From the NCBI GenBank assembly GCA_963575745.1, contig CAUYUJ010018715.1, positions 207,501-271,500 on the forward strand: 64,000 bases of DNA, given 5' to 3'. Position numbers and translations under genes: made by a program. Below, one piece after another: positions 56,524 to 64,000 of the stretch. This DNA is from Prorocentrum cordatum. Lineage: Eukaryota > Sar > Dinophyceae > Prorocentrales > Prorocentraceae. Position 1 is the stretch's first letter. Each line of letters begins with the position of its first letter. Below the pieces are notes generated by a model. It ran no database searches. It was given only the letters and a program-made list of their open reading frames with translations, and was not told the DNA's origin.

Positions 56524-57440
56524 AGGGTGCCTGTGTATGCTTGTATGTGTGTGTAGGTGTATGTATGCGTGTATGTATGTGTGTATGTATGTATGTGTGT
56601 GTATGTATGCATGCATGCATGTATGTATGTCGGTACGCATGCATGTCTGTCTGTATGTACGCATCCGCACATGCATGTATAGAACAACATGTATCCATGC
56701 ATGCGTGTACGCATGTTTGCACGCATGCATATATTATTGTATGCACGTGTGCGCATACGCAAGTACGTAGGAATGCATGTACGCATGTGTGTCTGATTCT
56801 CGGTATGTCTGTATGGCTGTATGACAATATGGCTGTATGCATGTATGTTTGCATGTATGTATGTACGTATGCATGCATGCATGTATGTGTGTATATATAT
56901 ATATATGTATGCGTGTATGTATGTATCGTTGGACGTATGTATGTGTGTAGGTATGTATGACGTTGTGTGTGTTCATGTGTATGCATGTGTGTATGTATGT
57001 GTGTATGTATGTATGTAGGCATGCATGCATGCATGCATGCATGTATGTATGTATGCATATGTGGATGTATGTATATATGTGTATGTATACATGTAGGTAT
57101 GCATGTATGTATGTATGCGTGTATGCATGTATAGATGTATGCATGTATGTATGTATCTATGTATGTATGTATGGATGGATGGATGGATATATGTATGTAT
57201 GTATAGGTATGTGTATACGTATGTGTATGTGTATATGTATATGACACTATGGCAGTATGTATGTATGTATGTATGGATGGATGGATGGATGGATGGATGG
57301 ATGTATACACGCATGCATGTATGCGTGTGTGTATATATGCATGGGTGGCTGTATATATGTGTGTATGTATGTATGTATGTATGTATGTATGCATGCATGT
57401 ATGTATGTGTGTACGTATGTATGTATGTACATATGCATCT
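56524..57440. repeat. ATGT/ATGC tetranucleotide array
   Basis: TGTA, TGCA and TGGA tetramers over about 0.9 kb, including GGAT runs at 57,173-57,186 and 57,275-57,302. Cys/Met/Val/Tyr and Ile/His/Thr frames are artefacts. Confidence 0.95.
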
Positions 57441-57882
57441 CTCTCTCTCTCACACCAAATGTCCAGAGTTCCAAACTTCAGGTATTGAAATGAATACTCT
57501 GAGAACCTAGACGGTGCTCGCCAATTTGGCGTCTCGTGTTGGCACCGCGCAGCTCGTGAATGTGAGCAGTGCGGCACAGAAGCGGCGCACACACAAACCA
57601 GCTCACCGAGGGGGGCGTCCCCGACCCCGAGCTTTCCCCTGGGGCCCTCGGCTTCGCCCCCGTCCCCGAGCGGTGAGAAGGGTGGTGCGCGCGTCAAGGG
57701 GAGGGCGAGTGGGGCGAGGGGGCATGGAGGCAGCAGCAGAAGGACTGCGAGCGGGCGGAGGACGGGGGGGAGGTCGTCGCTGGGGGGGTGGGAGTCCTAC
57801 CCCCCAAGCTCCAGAGACTGGGTATTCCCTCTCGAGCCGGTCTCGAGCAGGTGGTGAGGAGCGGGTGCGGGAGGCGAAAGCC

Positions 57883-58404
57883 TCAGAAGTCGAAGTAGTT
57901 GCACTCGGTGCCGTGCAGGGTGGTGTACATGGCGGCGCCGAGCTGCTCGAGCCACTGCTTGCACCAGCTCGAGATTTCCCACATGAAATGACCGAAGTCG
58001 TGAAGGTGGTAGCACTCGGTGCAGATGGAGGTGGTGTGCGTAGCTGCTGCACTACCTGGCTCTGAGCTGGAGTGGCTTTCAGCATCCTCATCGACCGTCC
58101 ATCTATCTCCACGTCGTGGTCGGTAGTACTCACACATCGTTGGCCAGCGCATCCATGTAGAGGGCCAGCTCGTCCTCCACGAAGCCCGCGGGGGCAGGGC
58201 CCAGGCAGGCCGGCTTGCTGGCGTTGTGAAGGGCAGTCATGATCTTCTGGCGTACTGAGATGTCGCGGCAGTGGTACATGATCTTCGCGGTGCCGCTCTT
58301 GTACGCCTTCTCGACCTTGCATATCGGGAACATGTCCTGGGCCTCGTACGCGTCGAGCTCGTTGATCGCCTGGATCGCCGCCGTTAACTCTTCCTTGCTC
58401 TTGG
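57883..58404 (-). CDS. last two exons of an unrecognised protein gene
   Basis: The penultimate exon is 58,404-58,134 and the last exon 58,051-57,883, with a TGA stop. They are joined by an 82 bp intron with a GTGAGT donor and a CCAGGTAG acceptor. The join keeps the frame (GT+T = Val) between MDALAND and AAATHTTSICTECYH. At least 145 residues are encoded. The first exon is a compact alpha-helical-looking region (EELTAAIQAINELDAYEAQD, then MFPICKVEKAYKSGT). The last is Cys/His/Trp-rich (CTECYHLHDFGH, WCKQWLEQL) and ends NYFDF; a metal site is possible but unproven. I do not recognise the family. The 5' exon or exons were not found: the acceptor at 58,405-58,406 is preceded by a tetranucleotide-rich intron. 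Codon use and complexity differ sharply from the flanking repeats. Confidence 0.6.
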
Positions 58405-58680
58405 CTCCAATGTATGTATATATGTATGTATGTAGGTATGTAGGTAGGTAGGTAGTAGGTAGGTAGGTATGTACGCATGTATGCATATACACATGCGTAT
58501 ATGCATGACTGTATGCATGCATGTATGTATGCATGCATGCACGCATGTGTACATGCATGCACGCATGTGTGCATGCATGTTTGTACATATGGATGCATGT
58601 ATGTGTGTATGTATGAGTGTACGGATGCATGTATGAATGATTATAATTATGAATGTACGCATGTATGTATGTAGACGTTC
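58405..58680. repeat. TATG/TAGG/GCAT tetranucleotide array, probably intronic
   Basis: TGTATGTA and TAGGTAGG runs (58,410-58,470), then GCATGCATGTATG units. It lies directly upstream of the acceptor of the unrecognised gene. Confidence 0.9.
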
Positions 58681-59175
58681 ACACCCACATGCATTACCAT
58701 ATTATGTGGTGGAGATCAGACGCGTGGGCGCCAGATCCACGGATAGGGGAAGGCACCCGCCGAAACAGAAAACCAATGCCGCTTGATCTCGCGACGGAGC
58801 GCGCCGATTCCGTGCGGAAGCGGGATCTTGCTGACCCGCGCGCGTCACTGCAGGCCCTCCCCCTCGCCACGCAGCTGCGCGCCGCGCGTCTGGCTGATAT
58901 GATAGGCCCCGAGGCCCCCGGCCGCCCGCTGCGGTGCCCGAGCGCGGGAAAAGCGGGAGGGCGCTGGCTCTTCGCTCGGCGGGTGCGGCACTGTGGCGGC
59001 CGTGTTGAGGCGCCAGGACAGGAGCCCGGGGCACCAACTTGGCAGCGGCAGGGGGGACACGGACGGACCCTAGGGGGAAACGGGTCCTGGACCCTGGGTC
59101 CCTCCCTTCGGGACGAGGTCTTCGTCCGGAGCTGTCTTCTGGCACTCCTGGAGGGCCCCTGGAGGGCCCCCTAGA
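58681..59175. repeat. unassigned spacer ending in dispersed repeat R3, copy 2
   Basis: 58,700-59,040 has no supported exon. 59,040-59,165 contains GGGAAACGGGTCCTGGACCC and GGAGGGCCCCTGGAGGGCCC, parallel to 2,895-3,030. Confidence 0.55.
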
Positions 59176-59176
59176 G

Positions 59177-59338
59177 TTAAGTCGGGCGTGTCCCCCCACA
59201 GGGGATTTTCGACGAAAAATAGAAAATTCTAAACAAATATTCCAAAATGAACAAAAAACTAAAAACAAAAAAAAAGTCCCCAGACTATTTCTTGTCTATT
59301 TTTGAATATTCCCCTGTAGAGGGACAGGCCGGGCCTAA
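59177..59338. mobile_element. TIR family M1, copy 2, with 9 bp target duplication
   Basis: Ends TAAGTCGGGCGTGTCCCCCC and, in reverse complement, TTAGGCCCGGCCTGTCCCTC, both followed by AC-ACAGGGG-AT-TTC. The core is AT-rich. CCCTAGAGT is exact at 59,168-59,176 and 59,339-59,347. Confidence 0.92.
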
Positions 59339-59347
59339 CCCTAGAGT

Positions 59348-59813
59348 CCGGGAGCGTTGCCGGTTGCCCGCCCCGTTGCCCGCAGGACCCAGCCTCACGC
59401 CCATGGCGGATGACGCCGACGCCCCCCTTCGAAACACCGTTCGCGCGGCCGACGCGCACGGGGGCTGGATTCCAGCGGCACGCGCGGGGGCTCGTCGGCG
59501 GCCGCACCTCGGCGGCGAGCGAGGGGGGGGACATGAGGAGGAGGAGGAAGCCTTCTCAGAAGGCTCGGAAGTTCCCCGGCCTCCTGGGAAGTTTTCTCCG
59601 CCTTCCCCGCAGGCACAGCAGACACTTCTCAGAAAGCGCGAGGACTTCTCAGAGTTCCCGCGGCCTTCTGAGAAGGCCTTCTCCTTCTTCCCCCCCTCGC
59701 TCGCCGCCGAGCACCGAAAGTGAAGCGGGTGCCGCGGAAAGAAAGCCGCCTTGGCCGTCGCAGAGCGGGTAAAGACGGGCGGCGAGGGTGCTCAAACCCT
59801 CCTGCTCCCTCTC
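59348..59813. other. stretch without a supported gene
   Basis: CCTTCTCAGAAGG-type motifs recur at 59,550-59,690. Frames are open on both strands with no domain. Confidence 0.45.
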
Positions 59814-59821
59814 GGCTACAC

Positions 59822-59947
59822 TTTGGTCGGGCATATCCTCCTTCAGGGGGATTTGGGAAGACAAGAAAAGTATAAAAATCGTCCCCGGACAGTGTTTTTT
59901 TAACTAGTTGTGAACATTCCTCCTGTAGAGGGACATGCCCGGCTCAA
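59822..59947. mobile_element. TIR family M1, copy 3, with 8 bp target duplication
   Basis: Ends TTTGGTCGGGCATATCCTCC and, in reverse complement, TTGAGCCGGGCATGTCCCTC. GGCTACAC is exact at 59,814-59,821 and 59,948-59,955. Confidence 0.92.
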
Positions 59948-60147
59948 GGCTACACGCGCGGGTCACCCTAGGAACGAAAGACAATTGTCACGCGGCTTCC
60001 ATGGGGGAACGCCGGCGGGCCGCACCTGGGCGCGCCAGCCGCTGCTACCGCTGCGCCCTCAACGATCAAAGGGGACCCCACTGGGCCCGCACCATCGGCC
60101 ACTCTGGCGAAGCGCCACTCTCACTGACGTCCAGTCCACTCCCCTGC

Positions 60148-60324
60148 TTGGGCGTTGCGTAATGGGGGGGTCATAAATGGGGGGGTGTCGCGGGTGGTCC
60201 GAAAAGGTACCCAAACGGTACCTAAACGAGCCCCCTGGGGCTCTGGAGGGGCCCGAAAGGGGCACGAAAGGGGACCTTTTCTGACCCCCCCTATTTGTGA
60301 CCCCCCCATTAAGCAACGCCCAAC
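60148..60324. mobile_element. TIR family M2-like element, copy 3
   Basis: Ends TTGGGCGTTGCGTAATGGGG and, in reverse complement, TTGGGCGTTGCTTAATGGGG, continuing with GGGTCATAAATGGGGGGGT/GGGTCACAAATAGGGGGGGT. The interior folds back through GGTACC and GGGGCTC motifs. Confidence 0.9.
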
Positions 60325-60732
60325 CTGCGCCGTCCCGCCCTCTTCCGGGAAGAGCGGGAAGACCGATGCCGGGAGGGCTGCGCGGGTTTCCTCTGGGCCG
60401 GGCCCGAGCGGGGCGCGGGGAGCGCGCGCCGGAAACGCGGATGCAACAGACCCACGCGGAAACCGCCGAAAGGCTAGCCTTACACAGTGGTGCCCTCTTC
60501 GACCCTCCATCCCGTCCCCGTCCCTCCCGACATCCTCCAGGTCAGCACTGTGCCCCCGCCGACATGCGAGGAAGCCACGGGAAGGCGACCGCGGTCCTCC
60601 TCCTTCTCCGCGCCCTTCTCGGGCTCCTTCTCCGTGCCCTTCTGTGGCTCCTTCTCCGGCTCTTTCTCCGCCGCCTTGTCCCCCTCGGGCGCTTTGCTGG
60701 CGTCCTGGGCAGGGCGCGCGGTGGCGGCGGGG
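60325..60732. other. stretch without a supported gene
   Basis: Mixed sequence. The long plus frame owes its second half to the CT run that follows. Confidence 0.4.
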
Positions 60733-61074
60733 GGTCTCTCTCTCTCTCTCGCTCTCTCGGTTTCTCTCTCTCCCTCTCTCTCTCTATTTATCTCCCTCAC
60801 CCTATCCGTCTCTCTCTCTCTCTACCTCTCTGTGTCTCACTCTCTCTCTCTCTCTCATGTTAGAATCCATCTCTCATCATCATCTGTCTCTATCTTTCCA
60901 TCTTTCTCTGGCTTTCTCCTCTCTCTCTCTCTTTCCTTCCCTCTCTCTCTCTCTCTGCTTTCTCTCTCTCTCTCTCATTCTTTCTCTCTCTGTCTCTCAT
61001 TGCTTCTCTCTCCCTCCCTCCCTCTCTCCTCTTTCTCTCTCTCTCTCTCTCTCTTTTGTTCCTTCCCTTTTGTG

Positions 61075-61111
<37 letters not shown>

Positions 61112-61235
61112 CTATATATGTCTCTCCCTTCCTCCCTGTCCCTTTCCCTCCCTCTCCCTCTCCCTCTCCCTCTATCTCTCCCTCGCCCTCTCTCTCTTTC
61201 ACTCTTTCTCTCCTTCTCTCTTTTCTGAGGCGCTG
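60733..61235. repeat. CT-rich polypyrimidine tract
   Basis: TCTC dinucleotide runs broken by CCCTCC and short unique pieces, with a TATA run at 61,092-61,118. One strand is almost purely pyrimidine for 0.5 kb. Confidence 0.95.
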
Positions 61236-61547
61236 CCCAAACTGTTGGCAGCTCTTCCGTAGCTCTCACGCGTACAGCCGCTGAGAGGGACGCCCCAAGG
61301 CGGCCCCAGCCCCTTGCTTCGGCGCCGAGGCGCGCATGCCATAGCGTGTTAAAAGCGAAAAACTGGTGCCTGACGCTGCACAGGGGGCGCAGACGGGCCC
61401 TTGCGTGGCCTCATCACCGCTGCCCGCTTTGGTGTTCCAGTCGGGTTCCAAACGCACCGCGCCAAGGGGGAAGGTCATGCCACCACCCCTGCTCCGTATG
61501 CGGCGCCTCCCGCCTCCCGGTGTGGAAGACGCTCTTCCGTTCGTCGA

Positions 61548-61583
<36 letters not shown>

Positions 61584-62316
61584 TACGGTCGCCGCTCCCC
61601 CCCTTTTCCCTGGGCACTCCTCCCCATGCGCGTCAGCCAAAGCGAAGTTAAGAAGCAGCGTCATAGTTGAGCCGACGGGAAGCCCCTTTCCGTTTGATCG
61701 CTTCCCCGCCAAGGGGGGGGGCCTAAAGCAGGGAAAAAAGAGACCGGATGGAAGGGGGAGGCAGAAGGACGAAGCACGAGAGAAATCAGCAGGATGGGAG
61801 GCTAGGAGCAGAAACCACGCGGCAGAACCAGACGGGCTGATCCAGGCCCTACTCCTCCTCTTCCTCCTCCTCCTCCTCCTCCTCCTCCTCCTCCTCCTCC
61901 TCTGGTCGGGAAGACGGACCCCTTCCCAAGTAAATCGTGAGAAAGGCCAATCCGACAGGCCAATCCGACAGCGTGATTCCTGAGTGTCGAGGGCGCGGCG
62001 TCCAAACAAATTGCGAGAAACCCCACGCGAGAGCGCGATTCCTGCATACATTGGAGAAACTCCCGTGCGAGAGCGCGACTTCTCAATACATTGTGAGGGA
62101 ATATCAAACGGAAGCCGTTGTTGTTGTAGCCAGGAGGGGCAACAACACAATTTGAGTATGAAGACTTTGCGTGATTAACGACAGGGTGCGAGCCCCGAGG
62201 GGGGGGCACTGCAACAGGAGGGACCAAACATAAATATTCTCTGAGAGTGAGAATTCAACCACAATACATGAATCAATGAATTAACATATTTATATATACA
62301 TATACACACACACTGT
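61236..62316. other. stretch with short repeats, no supported gene
   Basis: A GTC run at 61,545-61,582 and a CTC run at 61,849-61,902. A ~40-60 bp repeat at 61,930-62,100 has units bearing GAGAGCGCGATTCCTG or GAGAGCGCGACTTCTC. Confidence 0.6.
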
Positions 62317-62355
62317 CGGAGGTCGACGCGGATATCTTAGATCGGCGCTGGGCCC
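62317..62355. mobile_element. TIR family A, left-arm fragment
   Basis: GTCGGAGGTCGACGCGGATA then TCTTAGATCGGCGCTGGGCC matches the family A arm at 23,163. No right arm follows; family E sequence begins instead. Confidence 0.65.
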
Positions 62356-62359
62356 CCTA

Positions 62360-62610
62360 GCTACAGGCCTCCTAGATGGGGCCCGAGTAAATGGGGTCCG
62401 AGGATCGCGCCGCATCGCCGATACATCGGTGTTGCATCGCCGATACATCGGCGATGCATCGGCCATGCACTGGCGACGTCAGCGATGCATCGGCGACGTC
62501 GACGTGAAGCAAATCGGGCTTCACATCGAGCCGCATCGGCGATGCATCGGCGCTGCGGCGCGATCCTCCGACCCCATCTCCTCCGACCCCTTCCAGGAGC
62601 CCTGGGCTCG
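62360..62610. mobile_element. TIR family E, longest copy
   Basis: Left AATGGGGTCCGAGGATCGCG then CCGCATCGCCGAT. Right in reverse complement ATGGGGTCGGAGGATCGCGC then CGCAGCGCCGATG. Inside are six or more CGATGCATCGGCGA/CGATACATCGGCGA units. Confidence 0.85.
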
Positions 62611-62769
62611 CGGCCGGGCGAAACCCCCGGGGGTCCTGCGCGGGCGGCTCCGGGTCGCCCGATCCGAGGGCCTCCTTCCCAGCCTGCTGGGCGCGGGGCA
62701 AGAGCGGCAAGCATCGGATCGAAAAACATCGGGTCGGGGAGGAACGTGCGTCTAATGAGGCCGCATCGG

Positions 62770-64000
62770 GACGTGCCAATCACTGGGGGGGTGCGAAGGG
62801 CGCAGCTGTCGCCACGTTCGTGGGCTCCTGGGAGGCCCAGCGGAAGGGAGTTGCGAAAGCTCGGTCACTGGGCGGCTGCGAAGTGCGCAACCGTCACCAA
62901 GTTCGTGGGCTCCTGGGAGGTCCAGCGGAGCGGAGTTGTAAACGCACCCAGACGAAACCTCGCGGGTCACTGGGGGGCTGCGAAGTGCGCAACTGTCGTC
63001 ACTTTCATGGGCTCCTGGGAGGTCCAGCGGAGTGGAGATGTAAACGCACCCAGCCGAGACTTCTTGGGTCATTGGGGGGCTGCGAAGTGCGCAACTGTCG
63101 CAAGTTTCGTGGGTTCCTGGGAGGTGCAGCGGAGTGGAGTTGTAAACGCAACGAGCAGAGACCTCGCGGAACCCGGGGGGGCTGCGAACTGCGCAGCCGT
63201 CGTCTCTTTCGTAGGCTTCGGGGTTGCCCAACATAATGGAGCTGTCAACGCGCCCAGCCAAGACCTCGCGGCTCCCTGGGGGGCTGCGAACTGCGCAGCT
63301 GTCGCCAGTTTCGTGGGCTCCGCACGGGCCCAGCGAAATAGAGTTGGACACACACCCAGCCGAAACCTCGCGGCTCTCTGGGGGGCTGCGAACTGCAAAG
63401 CTGTCGCCACGTGCGTGGGCTCCTGGGAGGCCCAGCGGAGTGGAGTTGTAAAAGCACCCAGCCGAAACCTCGCGGCTCCCTGTGTGTGTGTGTGTGCGAA
63501 GTGCACCACCGTCGCCAATTTCGCAGGCTCATGGAAGGTCCAGCGGAGTGGAATTGTAAACGCACTCAGCCGAGACCTCGTGGGCCACTGGGGAGCTGCG
63601 AAGTGCGCAACTCTCGCCAATTTCGTGGGCTCCTGGGAGGCCACGCGAAATGGAATTGTAAACGCACCCGGCCGAGACCTCGCGCCCCCTCTGGGGGCTG
63701 CGAGCTGCGAAACCGTCGCCAGTTCTTTGGGCTCCTGGGTGGTCCAGCGGAGTGGAGATGTAAACGCACCCGGCCGAGACCTCTTGGGTCACTGGGGGGC
63801 TGCGAGCTGCGCAACCGTCGTCCCTTCCGCTGGGCCCTGGGAGGTCCAGTCCGCACAACCAGCCGAGGCCTCGCGGGTCACTGGGGGGCTGCGAAGGGTG
63901 CTAGGGGCCAATGCTGTGGGCTCCTGGGAGGCCCAGCGGAATGAAGTTGCGAAAGCACCCAGCCGAGACCTCGTGCCCCCCTGGGTGACTGCAAACGGCG
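62770..64000 (+). repeat. 102 bp satellite, array 2 (truncated by window end)
   Basis: TGGGCTCCTGGGAGGTCCAG or a variant starts at 62,821, 62,905, 63,008, 63,110, 63,212, 63,314, 63,416, 63,524, 63,626, 63,728, 63,831 and 63,917. Seven of the eleven intervals are 102-103 bp when compared to the base. A TGTG insertion explains the 108 bp unit and two units are 85-86 bp. Because 102 is a multiple of 3, frames on both strands show 34-residue repeats. Confidence 0.95.

Noticed and set aside
54764-56730. Minus-strand open frames of 529 and 576 codons
   Set aside because: Both pass through GAG and ATGT microsatellites, overlap each other in different frames and contain no domain.
56524-57440. Met/Cys/Val/Tyr-rich frames that could pass for a Cys-rich peptide or toxin
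   Set aside because: They arise entirely from ATGT/ATGC tetranucleotides.
62770-64000. CRISPR-like regular spacing
   Set aside because: Units are contiguous 102 bp satellite copies with no spacers, and the context is eukaryotic.

Overview
The window looks like nuclear DNA of a dinoflagellate. The reasons are: GC-rich sequence with almost no genes; very long trinucleotide and tetranucleotide runs; many short elements with terminal inverted repeats (TIRs); a gene for a secreted protein with two PDZ-like domains whose reading frame is restored only by removing a TIR element as an intron with GA-AG ends; and a decayed non-LTR retrotransposon. Genus is not decidable from sequence alone; a Prorocentrum- or Polarella-like genome is an inference. 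Nothing prokaryotic was seen: no operons, tRNA, rRNA or CRISPR. Most long open frames are microsatellites or minisatellites read through in several frames and are not annotated as genes.

Layout. 1-6.3 kb: CTA and CTC microsatellites, CCCAAGA-type minisatellite and four fold-back elements (3.58, 4.74, 5.79, 5.98 kb). 6.3-16.1 kb: five diverged copies of a 1.2-1.7 kb repeat, four of them in tandem (10.4-16.1 kb). 16.6-19.5 kb: a 2.8 kb TAG/AGT microsatellite. 20.37-21.42 kb (minus): the two-PDZ gene with its TIR-element intron. 22.9-27.6 kb: several TIR families, two of them nested. 28.9-31.2 kb (minus): 3' part of a frameshifted LINE-like ORF2. 33-39 kb: more fold-back elements, four of them crowded into 37.29-38.47 kb. 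39.5-40.8 and 47.3-49.15 kb: two G-rich ~100 bp tandem arrays ending in the same boundary sequence. 43.7-46.1 kb: a 102 bp satellite split by a 1.57 kb fold-back element. 46.2-46.5 kb: one TIR element inserted in another. 53.2-53.44 kb (minus): a possible ALYREF-like exon. 57.88-58.40 kb (minus): last two exons of an unrecognised gene. 59-60.3 kb: TIR elements with 8-9 bp target duplications. 62.77-64 kb: the 102 bp satellite again, in the opposite orientation, running off the window.

The few genes do not form a pathway. What the window mainly shows is TIR elements moving into satellites, into each other and into an exon, where one now serves as an intron.
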